Below, in pieces: positions 8,269-17,566 of a stretch of 64,000 nt of DNA. The notes under the pieces were generated by a model. The model made no database searches and was not told the DNA's origin. It was given only the letters and a program-made list of their open reading frames with translations. The DNA lies in the NCBI GenBank assembly GCA_900129595.1, contig FQWG01000004.1, positions 310,001 to 374,000 on the forward strand. The letters are read 5' to 3'. Numbering within the stretch: position 1 is the first letter of the stretch; the number at the start of each line of letters is the position of its first letter. Both the position numbers and the translations under genes were made by a program. The DNA is from Flavobacterium frigidimaris (lineage in GTDB: Bacteria; Bacteroidota; Bacteroidia; Flavobacteriales; Flavobacteriaceae).

Positions 8269-9444
8269 ATGATAATTTCAAATAAACCAGTCCAGTACTT
8301 ATTAGTTACCTTATTAGCACTTAGTTCGTCGATTAATTTCGCTTCAACCCCTGTTGATAGTGTTTCTGTAAAACATGAAACTGTTGAGTCAACAGAAGCA
8401 AGTCATACAGAAGCAGTAGGTCACGGAGAATCTGTTGGTCACGAAATTGAAAAAGAATTTAACGCTAGTGAATTGATCAATTCACACATTGGAGATTCTC
8501 ACGATTTTCATATTGCTGATTGGGATGGCCATCCAATTTCTTTTAGTCTGCCAGTTATTTTGTGGACTAATAACGGATTGGAGATTTTTTCATCTGCTAA
8601 ATTTCATCATGATAATTCAGGCGAGCATGTAGTTGATATTAATGGTCAGAAATTAGTTCGTTATAAAGAAATAATTTTTTACGCTGATAAATTTGAAACA
8701 ATGACAGCTGATCAGAAAAATACCGGAGCTTTTGCTTTTGATGCAAGACCTTTAGATTTTTCTATCACTAAGAATGTTTTTTCTATGTTGATGTCAGCAA
8801 TCATTTTGTTTTTCTTATTTTTTGCTGTAGCAAGATCATACAAGAAAAATGATAAAGCACCAACAGGATTGGCTGGATTTTTAGAGCCATTGGTTACTTA
8901 TGTTAGAGACGAAATTGCTGTTCCAAATATTGGTACAAAAAAGGCTGGAAAATATATGCCATACCTTTTGACTATCTTTTTCTTTATCTGGATCAATAAC
9001 CTTATTGGATTAATTCCTTTCTTCCCATTCAGTTCTAACTTGACAGGAAATATCTACTTTACATTCGTAATGGCATTTATTACTTTTATCGTTACAACTT
9101 TAAGCGGAAACAAATCATACTGGGGACATATTTTCAACACACCAGGAGTTCCTGTATGGTTGGCTCCAATTATGATTCCTGTAGAAATTATCGGAATGTT
9201 GACTAAACCATTCGCATTAATGATTCGTTTGTTCGCAAACATTACTGCAGGTCACATTATCATTTTAAGTTTAGTTTCTTTAATCTTCATTTTCAAAAGT
9301 ATCGCTGTTGGCCCGGTTGCCGGAGCATTCGTATTGTTCATGAGTGTATTAGAATTATTAGTTGCTGCTTTGCAGGCGTATGTATTTACTTTGCTTTCAG
9401 CATTATTTATTGGTCAGGCTGTTGAAGAGCACGATCATCATTAA
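8269..9444 (+). CDS. atpB: F0F1 ATP synthase subunit a
   Basis: The 391-aa a subunit forms the proton half-channels against the c-ring. The membrane core has five or so helices and the essential arginine in LMIRLFAN (Arg320), equivalent to E. coli Arg210. Ahead of the core is a cleavable signal (residues 1-26, ending NFAS) and a long His/Glu-rich extramembrane segment to about residue 170. This N-terminal extension is typical of Bacteroidota AtpB and makes it far longer than the E. coli protein (271 aa). The ATG at 8269 is preferred over an in-frame TTG at 8155, because it follows the promoter box and begins the signal peptide. Confidence 0.95.
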   Translation: MIISNKPVQYLLVTLLALSSSINFASTPVDSVSVKHETVESTEASHTEAVGHGESVGHEIEKEFNASELINSHIGDSHDFHIADWDGHPISFSLPVILWTNNGLEIFSSAKFHHDNSGEHVVDINGQKLVRYKEIIFYADKFETMTADQKNTGAFAFDARPLDFSITKNVFSMLMSAIILFFLFFAVARSYKKNDKAPTGLAGFLEPLVTYVRDEIAVPNIGTKKAGKYMPYLLTIFFFIWINNLIGLIPFFPFSSNLTGNIYFTFVMAFITFIVTTLSGNKSYWGHIFNTPGVPVWLAPIMIPVEIIGMLTKPFALMIRLFANITAGHIIILSLVSLIFIFKSIAVGPVAGAFVLFMSVLELLVAALQAYVFTLLSALFIGQAVEEHDHH

Positions 9445-9466
9445 TCAGAGTTTTATTAATTATTAA

Positions 9467-9688
<222 letters not shown>

Positions 9689-9700
9689 TTAAAAAAATTA

Positions 9701-9735
9701 AACTTCCTGTAGCGGTTGGCTTCAGGAAGTTTTTT
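9701..9735 (+). terminator. Intra-operon terminator-like hairpin after atpE
   Basis: AACTTCCTG (9701-9709) pairs with CAGGAAGTT (9723-9731) around a 13-base loop. A run of T begins within the last base pairs (9730-9735). This is a standard intrinsic terminator in the middle of the atp operon, 13 bases after the atpE stop. Confidence 0.75.
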
Positions 9736-9771
9736 CAAAAAACGACAAACAATTTTTAAATATATACTGTT

Positions 9772-10263
9772 ATGCAATTAACTTCACCAGAAAGTTTAAT
9801 TTTTTGGACAACAATTATCTTTATTGTTTTCTTCTTTCTTTTAGCAAAATTTGCTTGGAAACCTATTTTAGGTGCTGTAAAAAGTCGTGAGGAATCTATC
9901 AATGAAGCTTTAGCATCAGCTGAAGCAGCTCGTTTAGAAATGCAAAATTTAACTGCTGATAATGAGCGTATCTTAAAAGAAGCTCGTGCAGAACGTGATG
10001 CAATGTTAAAAGAAGCTCGCGAAATGAAAGAGCAAATGATAGCTGAGTCTAAAAATGAAGCACAAGAGCAAGGTCAAAAATTAATAGCACAAGCTAAATT
10101 GGCGATCGAAAATGAAAAAAATGCTGCTATGGCAGAATTGAAATCACAAGTTTCAACTTTATCATTGAGCATTGCTGAAAAATTATTGAAAGAAGAATTA
10201 TCTAACAAAGAATCTCAAACTAAATTAGTAGAGAAATTGTTAGGTGACGTAAAGTTAAACTAA
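9772..10263 (+). CDS. atpF: F0F1 ATP synthase subunit b
   Basis: A 163-aa peripheral-stalk subunit. A single N-terminal membrane helix (about residues 9-27) precedes a long Ala/Glu/Lys-rich coiled coil (about 35-150) that dimerises and reaches the delta subunit on F1. Length is close to that of E. coli b (156 aa). Four bases separate it from atpH. Confidence 0.95.
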   Translation: MQLTSPESLIFWTTIIFIVFFFLLAKFAWKPILGAVKSREESINEALASAEAARLEMQNLTADNERILKEARAERDAMLKEAREMKEQMIAESKNEAQEQGQKLIAQAKLAIENEKNAAMAELKSQVSTLSLSIAEKLLKEELSNKESQTKLVEKLLGDVKLN

Positions 10264-10267
10264 TATT

Positions 10268-10801
10268 ATGGCAAGTACAAGAGCAGCAATTCGTTATGCA
10301 AAAGCAATTCTAGACTTAGCAAACTCTAAAGGTGTTGCCGAAGCTGTAAATAACGACATGAAATCAATTGCTTCGACAATTGACGGTAATGAAGAATTAA
10401 GTACTTTTATTCAAAGTCCAACTATAAAAGTTGAAGTTAAAGAAAGTGCATTATTAGAGGTTTTTGCAAATATAAATGGTATAACTAAAGGTTTATTTCA
10501 TTTATTATTCGAAAACAAAAGATTCGAAATTCTAGAGGCAATTTCTTTAGAATACAGTAAGTTATTTGATGAAGGTAATAATACAGAAGTAGCAAAAGTT
10601 ACAACTGCTATTGCAATGGATGCAGCTTTAGAAGCTAAAGTTTTAGCTAAAATTGCAACTTTATCAGATAAAAAAATAACAATAGAAAATGTAGTAGATC
10701 CATCAATTATTGGCGGATTTATTTTAAGAATAGGTGATCAACAATACAATGCTTCTGTAGCAAACAGATTGCAGGTATTAAAAAGAGAGTTAAGTAATTA
10801 G
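10268..10801 (+). CDS. atpH: F0F1 ATP synthase subunit delta
   Basis: A 177-aa OSCP/delta subunit linking the b stalk to the top of F1. The N-terminal helical bundle (STRAAIRYAKAILDLA) and the C-terminal domain with the family signature (DPSIIGGFILRIGDQQYNAS, about residues 142-161) are both present. It lies between atpF and atpA with short spacers. Confidence 0.95.
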   Translation: MASTRAAIRYAKAILDLANSKGVAEAVNNDMKSIASTIDGNEELSTFIQSPTIKVEVKESALLEVFANINGITKGLFHLLFENKRFEILEAISLEYSKLFDEGNNTEVAKVTTAIAMDAALEAKVLAKIATLSDKKITIENVVDPSIIGGFILRIGDQQYNASVANRLQVLKRELSN

Positions 10802-10840
10802 TTTTATTACACATAAAAGTGTCTAAATTATAAATTTAAG

Positions 10841-12418
10841 ATGGCGGAAATCAAACCTGCTGAAATTTCAGCAATATTAAGAAAGCAAGTAGAAGGTTTT
10901 GAATCTGGTGCTACACTAGAGGAAGTAGGAACTGTACTTCAAGTTGGAGACGGTATTGCTCGTATTTACGGGCTATCTAATGTACAATATGGTGAGTTAG
11001 TTGAATTTGATAACGGACTTGAAGCTATTGTATTGAACCTTGAAGAAGACAATGTTGGTGTGGTACTTTTAGGACCATCAACAGGAATTAAAGAAGGTTC
11101 AACAGCAAAAAGAACACAACGTATTGCTTCTCTTAAAGTAGGTGAGCAAATGGTAGGACGTGTAGTAAACACTCTTGGTTTTCCAATTGATGGAAAAGGA
11201 CCAATTGGTGGAGACTTATACGAAATGCCTTTAGAAAGAAAAGCACCTGGTGTTATCTTCCGTCAGCCAGTAACTGAGCCATTGCAAACAGGTATTAAAG
11301 CTGTTGATGCTATGATCCCGGTTGGTCGTGGACAACGTGAGCTTGTTATTGGTGACCGTCAAACAGGTAAATCAACTGTTTGTATCGATACAATCTTAAA
11401 TCAAAAAGAATTTTACGATGCAGGAAAACCTGTATTCTGTATATATGTTGCAATTGGGCAAAAAGCTTCAACTGTAGCAGGAATCGCTAAAATGTTAGAA
11501 GAAAAAGGTGCAATGGCTTATACAGTTATTGTTGCAGCTAATGCTTCTGACCCTGCTCCAATGCAAGTTTATGCTCCTTTCGCAGGTGCTGCAATTGGAG
11601 AATACTTTAGAGATTCAGGTCGTCCGGCACTTATTGTGTATGATGATTTATCTAAACAAGCTGTTGCTTACCGTGAGGTTTCTCTTTTATTAAGAAGACC
11701 ACCGGGACGTGAGGCATATCCTGGAGACGTTTTCTACTTACACTCTCGTTTATTAGAGCGTGCTTGTAAAGTAATTGCAGATAATGGAATTGCTAAAAAC
11801 ATGAACGATTTACCGGATTCTATCAAGTCTATCGTAAAAGGTGGTGGTTCATTGACTGCATTGCCAATTATCGAAACTCAGGCTGGTGACGTTTCTGCTT
11901 ATATCCCAACAAACGTAATTTCGATTACAGATGGTCAGATTTTCCTTGATGGAGATTTGTTTAACTCGGGAGTTCGTCCTGCTATTAACGTAGGTATCTC
12001 TGTATCTCGTGTTGGAGGTAATGCACAGATTAAATCTATGAAAAAAGTTTCAGGAACTTTAAAATTAGACCAGGCTCAATTCCGTGAATTAGAAGCTTTC
12101 GCTAAATTTGGTTCTGACTTGGATTCTGTTACTTTAAACGTAATTGAAAAAGGAAAAAGAAACGTTGAGATCCTGAAACAAGGTTTGAACGATCCTTATA
12201 CAGTAGAAAATCAGGTTGCAATTATTTACGCTGGTTCTAAAAACTTATTAAGAAACGTTCCTGTAAATAAAGTAAAAGAATTTGAAGCTGATTTCTTAGC
12301 TTACTTAAACAGTAAACATAAAGATACGCTTAACGCGTTGAAAGCTGGTAAATTAGATGACAACATTACTGACGTTATCGAAAAAGCAGCAAAAGAAATT
12401 TCAGCAAAATATATCTAA
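10841..12418 (+). CDS. atpA: F0F1 ATP synthase subunit alpha
   Basis: The 525-aa alpha subunit has a P-loop GDRQTGKST (residues 171-179), an N-terminal beta-barrel, and the SxR-type region near [10 protein letters not shown] and [12 protein letters not shown]. It binds non-catalytic nucleotide and contributes the arginine finger to beta. Codon use here is distinctly more biased (GGT, CGT, GTA) than in the flexirubin genes, as expected for a highly expressed gene. Confidence 0.98.
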   Translation: MAEIKPAEISAILRKQVEGFESGATLEEVGTVLQVGDGIARIYGLSNVQYGELVEFDNGLEAIVLNLEEDNVGVVLLGPSTGIKEGSTAKRTQRIASLKVGEQMVGRVVNTLGFPIDGKGPIGGDLYEMPLERKAPGVIFRQPVTEPLQTGIKAVDAMIPVGRGQRELVIGDRQTGKSTVCIDTILNQKEFYDAGKPVFCIYVAIGQKASTVAGIAKMLEEKGAMAYTVIVAANASDPAPMQVYAPFAGAAIGEYFRDSGRPALIVYDDLSKQAVAYREVSLLLRRPPGREAYPGDVFYLHSRLLERACKVIADNGIAKNMNDLPDSIKSIVKGGGSLTALPIIETQAGDVSAYIPTNVISITDGQIFLDGDLFNSGVRPAINVGISVSRVGGNAQIKSMKKVSGTLKLDQAQFRELEAFAKFGSDLDSVTLNVIEKGKRNVEILKQGLNDPYTVENQVAIIYAGSKNLLRNVPVNKVKEFEADFLAYLNSKHKDTLNALKAGKLDDNITDVIEKAAKEISAKYI

Positions 12419-12431
12419 TTAGAGAATTCGT

Positions 12432-12481
12432 AAATTAGATAATTAGAAAACATCTCCGGAGACCTTCTAATTATCTAATTT
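12432..12481. repeat. Nested inverted repeat between atpA and atpG
   Basis: A perfect 17-bp inverted repeat (AAATTAGATAATTAGAA at 12432-12448, its complement at 12465-12481) encloses a 16-base loop that contains its own palindrome TCTCCGGAGA. There is no pure T-tract, so a full terminator is unlikely; mRNA processing or stability is possible. A similar element lies between dut and the next gene. Confidence 0.65.
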
Positions 12482-12511
12482 TCAAATTGTCACATTTTTT
12501 TAATCAACTAA

Positions 12512-13372
12512 ATGGCAAATTTAAAGGAAATCCGTAATAGAATTACTTCCGTTTCATCGACGATGCAAATTACATCGGCAATGAAAATGGTTTCTGCTGC
12601 AAAGCTTAAGAAAGCACAAGATGCAATCACTGCAATGCGCCCTTATGCCGAGAAATTAACGGAGTTGTTGCAAAACCTTTCGGCTACACTTGATGGTGAA
12701 GTTGGAGGAGATTATACAACACAACGTGAAGTAAAAAAAGTATTACTTGTTGCTATAACTTCAAACAGAGGTTTGTGTGGTGCATTTAATACAAATGTAA
12801 TTAAAGAGATTAAAAACCGTACTTCATTTTATGCAGGAAAACAAGTTGACGTTTTTGCTATTGGTAAAAAAGGAAATGATGTTTTAAGCAAAACTCACAA
12901 AGTACACGGTCATCATAATGCAATTTTTGACCATTTAACTTTTGAAAATGTTGGTGGAATTGCTGATAATTTAACTGAGAAGTTCTTATCAGGAGAATAC
13001 GACAGAATCGAATTGATCTACAATCAGTTTAAAAATGCTGCGACACAAATCGTTCAGACAGAACAATTTTTGCCATTAGCGCCAATTAAATCTGATGTTC
13101 CTGTTACTGCAGGAGATTATATTTTCGAGCCTTCAAAAGAAGAAATTGTATTGACTTTGATTCCTAAATCATTAAAAACACAATTATACAAAGGTATTCG
13201 TGATTCATTTGCTTCAGAACACGGAGCACGTATGACAGCTATGCACAAAGCAACTGACAACGCAACTGAATTAAGAAACCAATTGAAATTGACTTACAAT
13301 AAAGCACGTCAGGCTGCTATTACAAACGAAATCCTTGAGATCGTTGGTGGAGCAGAAGCTTTAAAAGGATAA
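12512..13372 (+). CDS. atpG: F0F1 ATP synthase subunit gamma
   Basis: The 286-aa central rotor shaft. It has the N-terminal coiled-coil helix (LKEIRNRITSVSSTMQITSA), a central Rossmann-like domain with LVAITSNRGLCGAFN, and the conserved C-terminal helix ending NEILEIVGGAEAL. It is the last gene of this operon and is followed at once by a strong terminator. The atpD and atpC genes for beta and epsilon are not downstream. Confidence 0.97.
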   Translation: MANLKEIRNRITSVSSTMQITSAMKMVSAAKLKKAQDAITAMRPYAEKLTELLQNLSATLDGEVGGDYTTQREVKKVLLVAITSNRGLCGAFNTNVIKEIKNRTSFYAGKQVDVFAIGKKGNDVLSKTHKVHGHHNAIFDHLTFENVGGIADNLTEKFLSGEYDRIELIYNQFKNAATQIVQTEQFLPLAPIKSDVPVTAGDYIFEPSKEEIVLTLIPKSLKTQLYKGIRDSFASEHGARMTAMHKATDNATELRNQLKLTYNKARQAAITNEILEIVGGAEALKG

Positions 13373-13390
13373 TTTATTCAAGACATACAA

Positions 13391-13423
13391 AAAAGAGCCG
13401 ATAAGTGATTATCGGCTCTTTTT
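13391..13423 (+). terminator. Strong intrinsic terminator ending the atp operon
   Basis: AAAAGAGCCGATAA (13391-13404) pairs perfectly with TTATCGGCTCTTTT (13409-13422) around the 4-base loop GTGA, and ends in a T-tract. It lies 18 bases after the atpG stop. Confidence 0.93.
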
Positions 13424-13457
13424 CTTTATATAGCAATTTTAGTTTTTAATTTTAAAC

Positions 13458-13515
13458 TTATAAAATGGTGATTCTCAATTCAATCAAAAACCGAGAATCA
13501 GTTACCATTTTATAA
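13458..13515. repeat. Bulged inverted repeat downstream of the atp operon
   Basis: Left arm TTATAAAATGGT then GATTCTC (13458-13476); right arm GAGAATC, four unpaired bases, then ACCATTTTATAA (13493-13515). The two-part stem of 19 pairs with a 4-base bulge could be a structured RNA or a decayed palindromic element. It lies between the atp terminator and the tandem repeats. Confidence 0.5.
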
Positions 13516-13544
13516 AATTATTGACAGATTTATCACCTCTGTAG

Positions 13545-13812
13545 TGCTTTGTCTTTTATGGGAACAAACTAGCTTTATCAGTCCCAATGCTCTGTTTTTT
13601 TGAGGGTTACATATCAGCAGAATCACTCCCTTTTGCTTTGTCTTTTATGGGAACAAACTAGCTTTATTAGTCCCAATGCTCTGTTTTTTTGAGGGTTACA
13701 TATCAGCAGAATCAATCCCTTTGCTTTGTCTTTTGTGGGAACAAACTAGCTTTATTAGTCCCAATGCTTTGCTTTTTTTAAAGGGTTGTATTTTAGCTTT
13801 GCTCATTCCCTT
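13545..13812. repeat. Three-copy ~89-bp tandem repeat
   Basis: Units start at 13545, 13634 and 13722, each with TGCTTTGTCTTTT, then GGGAACAAACTAGCTTTAT and AGTCCCAATGCT. The spacings are 89 and 88 bases. The first two copies are nearly identical. The third matches for about 50 bases, then diverges (an altered T-run and TTTTAGCTTTG in place of CATATCAGCAG). Within each unit GGGAAC and AGTCCC are suggestive of partial pairing. Confidence 0.85.
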
Positions 13813-13930
13813 TGATACAAAGTTAGTATAGAAGTACTGCGAAAGGCTTATACAATTTTTACTCTTTATTATAGATTTCACACATCGTGTTAGGATAAGA
13901 ATTATATGACTGTCAATGAAAAAAAATAAG

Positions 13931-13938
13931 TATTTTTG
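13931..13938 (+). promoter_or_regulatory. Bacteroidota -7 promoter box for the acetyltransferase
   Basis: TATTTTTG fits TAnnTTTG and lies 18 bases before the ATG at 13957. It overlaps an in-frame TTG at 13936, which is therefore unlikely to be the start. Confidence 0.6.
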
Positions 13939-13956
13939 AAATCTATTTTTATTACA

Positions 13957-14403
13957 ATGAATCTACATATAGAAGAGCTGACTACTATAGAAGCAATGCT
14001 GAATGAAATCGAAACGATGCGATTTCTTTATCCTAATTTATCGGTCGAAAAGTATCAGGCCTATCTTTCTGAGATGGTACCCCATAATTATATTCAGGTT
14101 GGGGTTTTTGATAAAGATATTTGTATGGGAATTACAGGTTGTTGGTCTGCTACTAAATTATGGACTGGCAAATACCTCGAAATTGATAATTTTGTAGTGA
14201 ATCCTAATTTTCGTTCACAAGGAATTGGAAAATTGCTTACGGATTATATCGAAAAAAAGGCTGTAGATCTTGATTGTAGTTCTATAGTTTTAGATGCTTT
14301 TACCGGAAATTTTGCCGCACATCGCTTTTACTACAATCAGGGCTATGGACCAAAAGGTTTCCATTTTGTTAAAATTTTGGACGAAAAAAAACTAACACAA
14401 TAA
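13957..14403 (+). CDS. GNAT-family N-acetyltransferase
   Basis: A 148-aa GNAT protein. The acetyl-CoA pyrophosphate-binding motif is NFRSQGIGKLL (about residues 87-97, R-x-x-G-x-G), preceded by the beta-strand YLEIDNFVVNP and followed by VLDAFTGNFAAHRFYYNQGY, the usual C-terminal motif with Tyr. It would transfer an acetyl group to an amine of an unidentified small molecule or protein. ATG 13957 is chosen because the promoter box overlaps the upstream TTG. It has its own promoter. Confidence 0.85.
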   Translation: MNLHIEELTTIEAMLNEIETMRFLYPNLSVEKYQAYLSEMVPHNYIQVGVFDKDICMGITGCWSATKLWTGKYLEIDNFVVNPNFRSQGIGKLLTDYIEKKAVDLDCSSIVLDAFTGNFAAHRFYYNQGYGPKGFHFVKILDEKKLTQ

Positions 14404-14462
14404 AATTACAAGCCAATTATTTTATTGAACCTACAAAATCAATAATAAACCAAAGAATTGGT

Positions 14463-14470
14463 TATTTTTG
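14463..14470 (+). promoter_or_regulatory. Bacteroidota -7 promoter box for the flippase operon
   Basis: TATTTTTG matches TAnnTTTG. It overlaps the in-frame TTG at 14468, so translation should begin further down, at TTG 14498. Confidence 0.55.
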
Positions 14471-14497
14471 TTTTACAAACTTTATTATAAAATTATT

Positions 14498-15958
14498 TTG
14501 GGATTATATAAAAATCTGTTCAAACAAACTGCTATTTACGGACTAGCAACGGTACTGCCAAGAATGCTGAGTTTTTTATTGGTAAGGTTGTATACTGGTA
14601 TTTTACCAACAGCAGAATATGGTGAGGTTTCGATCGTTTTGTCATGGATGGTTTTCTTTAATGTGGTTCTTTCATACGGAATGGAAACGGCATTTTTCAG
14701 GTTCTACAGTGCCGAAGAGGATAAGAAAAATGTAATTGCAACTTCGACAATATCGATCTTTTGGTCGTCAATTATTTTCTTGTTTGCTGCGCTGATTTTC
14801 AGAAATACGCTGGCCAATCTTGCTGAAGTTGATGTACAGTATATTACCTACACCGTTTGGATTTTAGTTTTGGATGCTTTGGTTTTAATACCATTTTCTA
14901 AACTTAGAGCCAATCAAAGACCAATGATGTATGCGGCAATTAAAATTGGTAATGTAGTAATCAATCTACTGCTGAATATATTCTTCCTGATGTATTTACC
15001 TAACCTTGCAGCTGCACATCCTAATTCTGTCTGGGATAATTTATATGTTGAGAATTTTCAGATTGCTTATATTTTCATTGCAAATTTATTGGCAAGTTTA
15101 GCTACTTTTATTGTGCTTTCGCCAAATTATCTGGCACTGGGAAGAAAATTTGATCCAATTCTTTGGAAGAAAATGATGAAATACGGTTTACCTATTTTGG
15201 TAGCCGGACTGGCATTTGCAGTAAACGAACATTTTGATAAAATTCTTTTGGGATATCTGTTACCTGAAAACCTGGCAAAATCCGAAGTTGGAGCTTATTC
15301 TGCCTGTTATAAATTAGGTTTGTTTATGGTTTTGTTTGCAACAGCTTTTAGATTAGGAATAGAACCTTTCTTTTTCAGTCATGCTAAAAATGCAAACGCA
15401 CCACAAACCTATGCCGTTATCACAAAATATTTCGTTATTCTGGGCTCCTTAATTTTATTGGGAGTGATTGTTTTTGCAGATTTATTAAAATATCTTTTGC
15501 TTGACAATAAAGCCTATTGGGAAGCGATGAAAGTAGTGCCGTTAATTATACTGGCAAACTTCTTTTTAGGAATTTATAACAACCTCTCAGTTTGGTATAA
15601 ACTGACAGACAAGACGAAAATTGGAGCATATATCTCGATTGTTGGAGCGATTGTAACATTGGTTTTAAATTATTTTTTAATTCCAAAATACAGTTACTAC
15701 GGTTCCGCAATTGCAACGATCTCAGCTTACGGAAGTATGATGTTGATTTCTTATGTTTTAGGAAACAAATATTACCCGATACCTTATGATATGAACAAAA
15801 TTGGAGCTTATCTGGGAATTTCAATCGTGTTTTCTGCTATTTCTTTTTACGGATTCAGAGAAAATTATTTCGTTGGAATTCCGTTATTACTAGGATTCAT
15901 GTATTTTGTGTATCACAACGAAAAAGAAACCATCAAAGGAATTATGAATAGAAAGTAG
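14498..15958 (+). CDS. Polysaccharide/oligosaccharide flippase (MOP superfamily)
   Basis: A 486-aa integral membrane protein with about 14 helices, beginning MGLYKNLFKQTAIYGLATV and containing the N-terminal signature LPRMLSFLLVRLYTGIL. This is the pattern of Wzx/RfbX-like polysaccharide biosynthesis proteins, which flip lipid-linked glycans across the inner membrane. The frame is open from 14468, but a promoter box covers that TTG, so I use TTG 14498. It heads a tight run with dut, a nucleotidyltransferase and envelope proteins. No glycosyltransferases are adjacent, so the glycan is unknown. Confidence 0.85.
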   Translation: MGLYKNLFKQTAIYGLATVLPRMLSFLLVRLYTGILPTAEYGEVSIVLSWMVFFNVVLSYGMETAFFRFYSAEEDKKNVIATSTISIFWSSIIFLFAALIFRNTLANLAEVDVQYITYTVWILVLDALVLIPFSKLRANQRPMMYAAIKIGNVVINLLLNIFFLMYLPNLAAAHPNSVWDNLYVENFQIAYIFIANLLASLATFIVLSPNYLALGRKFDPILWKKMMKYGLPILVAGLAFAVNEHFDKILLGYLLPENLAKSEVGAYSACYKLGLFMVLFATAFRLGIEPFFFSHAKNANAPQTYAVITKYFVILGSLILLGVIVFADLLKYLLLDNKAYWEAMKVVPLIILANFFLGIYNNLSVWYKLTDKTKIGAYISIVGAIVTLVLNYFLIPKYSYYGSAIATISAYGSMMLISYVLGNKYYPIPYDMNKIGAYLGISIVFSAISFYGFRENYFVGIPLLLGFMYFVYHNEKETIKGIMNRK

Positions 15959-15986
15959 TTTTACTTTTTAATCTTTTAAAATAAAA

Positions 15987-16421
15987 ATGAAAATACAAAT
16001 TATCAACAAATCACAGCACGCTTTACCCAACTACGAAACAATTGCTTCGGCAGGAATGGATTTACGTGCCAATTTAATTGAATCTATTACGTTAAAACCA
16101 TTAGAAAGAACGATTGTAAAAACGGGACTTTTTATTGAACTGCCAATTGGGTACGAAGCACAAGTGCGACCAAGAAGCGGATTAGCGGCCAAAAAAGGAG
16201 TTACTGTTTTAAATTCTCCCGGAACAGTTGACGCCGATTATAGAGGAGAAATAGGTGTAATTTTAGTAAATTTATCAAATGAAGTTTTTGTAATCGAAAA
16301 CGGAGAAAGAATTGCACAACTAATTATTGCCAAACACGAAAGAGCTGAATGGATTGAAGTTGAAGAACTTTCCGAAACTTCAAGAGGCGAAGGCGGATTT
16401 GGAAGTACTGGAGTAAAATAA
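15987..16421 (+). CDS. dut: dUTP diphosphatase
   Basis: The 144-aa trimeric dUTPase carries all five motifs in order: AGMDLRA (about 23-29), RPRSGLA (about 61-67), [14 protein letters not shown] (about 77-90) with the catalytic Asp, GERIAQLII, and the C-terminal P-loop-like [10 protein letters not shown]. It hydrolyses dUTP to dUMP and PPi, keeping uracil out of DNA and feeding dTMP synthesis. It starts 28 bases after the flippase gene. Confidence 0.97.
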   Translation: MKIQIINKSQHALPNYETIASAGMDLRANLIESITLKPLERTIVKTGLFIELPIGYEAQVRPRSGLAAKKGVTVLNSPGTVDADYRGEIGVILVNLSNEVFVIENGERIAQLIIAKHERAEWIEVEELSETSRGEGGFGSTGVK

Positions 16422-16438
16422 AATTTAATAATTTAAAG

Positions 16439-16480
16439 ATTGAATAATTGAAAGACTTACTAATCTTTCAATTATTCAAT
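16439..16480. repeat. Inverted repeat between dut and the nucleotidyltransferase
   Basis: ATTGAATAATTGAAAGA (16439-16455) pairs with TCTTTCAATTATTCAAT (16464-16480) around an 8-base loop: a 17-bp perfect stem ending just before the next gene. It has no T-tract and resembles the inverted repeat between atpA and atpG, so it is probably one of the genome's recurrent intergenic palindromes. Confidence 0.6.
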
Positions 16481-16501
16481 TATTTAATCTTTCAATAAAA
16501 T

Positions 16502-17518
16502 ATGAAAATAATCGTTCCAATGGCAGGTCGAGGATCAAGACTTAGGCCACATACTTTAACTGTTCCAAAACCATTAATCCCTGTTGCAGGAAAATCAATT
16601 GTACATCGTTTAGTCGAAGACATTGCCGAGATATTAAAAGAACCTATCGAAGAAGTTGCTTTTATATTGGGAGATCCTGCTTTTTTTGGAGATGATCTTG
16701 TAACAAGTTTAGAAGAATTGGCAGGAAGTTTAGGAGCAAAAGCTTCGATCTACCGTCAGGATTTACCATTAGGAACCGGTCACGCCATTATGTGTGCAAA
16801 AGAATCTTTGTCAGGTCCTGCAGTTATCGCTTATGCGGATACATTAATCAGAGCTGACTTTGAATTAGATCCTGCTGCTGATGCTGTAATTTGGGTAAAA
16901 CAAGTAGAACAGCCTGAAGCATTTGGTGTCGTAAAATTAAACGCTAATAATGAGATTATCGAATTGGTCGAAAAGCCAAAAGAATTCGTAAGTGACTTAG
17001 CGGTTATCGGAATTTATTATTTTAAAGAAGTTGGTGATCTGAAAAAAGAACTTCAGGGCGTTTTGGATAACAATATCCAGAATGGCGGAGAATATCAAAT
17101 CAACGACGGAATCAAAGCGATGATGGCGAACGGTAAAGTTTTTAAAACCGGAAGCGTTGACGAATGGATGGATTGCGGAAACAAAGATGTAACCGTTGAA
17201 ACAAATTCAAGAATGCTAGGGTTTTTACATAACGACGGAGAACATCTGGTTGATTATGACGTGCAATTAGACAACGCAACAATTATCCCTCCGTGTTATA
17301 TTGGCGAGAATGTAGTGTTGAAAAATGCAACTGTTGGACCAAATGTATCTATCGGGAAAGGATGTCATGTTATTGACAGTACGATTAAAAACAGTTTGGT
17401 ACAGACTTATTCTCAAATAAAAAATGCGAATTTAGACAATGCCATGATAGGAAATCACGTTGTTTATGATGGTAAGTTTACCAGCATTAGCATTGGAGAT
17501 TATTCTGTTTTAGAATAA
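16502..17518 (+). CDS. Sugar-phosphate nucleotidyltransferase with left-handed beta-helix tail
   Basis: The 338-aa enzyme begins with the nucleotidyltransferase signature (MAGRGSRLRPHTLTVPKPL), the NTP-binding G-x-G-x-R-L plus KP motif. It has the substrate-site NGGEYQINDG and a C-terminal run of hexapeptide repeats (about residues 258-335, e.g. IGENVVLKNATVGPNVSIG). It would join a sugar-1-phosphate to an NTP to give an NDP-sugar, as in the GlmU/RmlA group. Which sugar and nucleotide cannot be told. Its place between dut and envelope genes suggests cell-envelope glycan supply. Confidence 0.85.
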   Translation: MKIIVPMAGRGSRLRPHTLTVPKPLIPVAGKSIVHRLVEDIAEILKEPIEEVAFILGDPAFFGDDLVTSLEELAGSLGAKASIYRQDLPLGTGHAIMCAKESLSGPAVIAYADTLIRADFELDPAADAVIWVKQVEQPEAFGVVKLNANNEIIELVEKPKEFVSDLAVIGIYYFKEVGDLKKELQGVLDNNIQNGGEYQINDGIKAMMANGKVFKTGSVDEWMDCGNKDVTVETNSRMLGFLHNDGEHLVDYDVQLDNATIIPPCYIGENVVLKNATVGPNVSIGKGCHVIDSTIKNSLVQTYSQIKNANLDNAMIGNHVVYDGKFTSISIGDYSVLE

Positions 17519-17566
17519 ATATACGTTTAAAGAGATTCGTTTTTGTTTAAAGATTAAATTGTAGAA

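Larger units (their letters stand above)
13424..13930. other. Gene-free interval with an inverted repeat and ~89-bp tandem repeats
   Basis: About 500 bases between the atp terminator and the acetyltransferase promoter. It holds the bulged inverted repeat at 13458-13515 and three tandem copies from 13545. A 61-codon minus-strand frame (13696-13881) runs through part of it, but its sequence only reflects the repeat unit and no promoter precedes it. I see no convincing gene here. Confidence 0.6.

Noticed and set aside
13545..13812. CRISPR array
   Set aside because: Units of ~89 bases are contiguous with no unique spacers, and no cas genes are nearby.
13696..13881. 61-codon minus-strand frame across the tandem repeat
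   Set aside because: Its residues come from the repeat unit, which in other copies is broken by stops. No promoter precedes it, and the composition is not protein-like.
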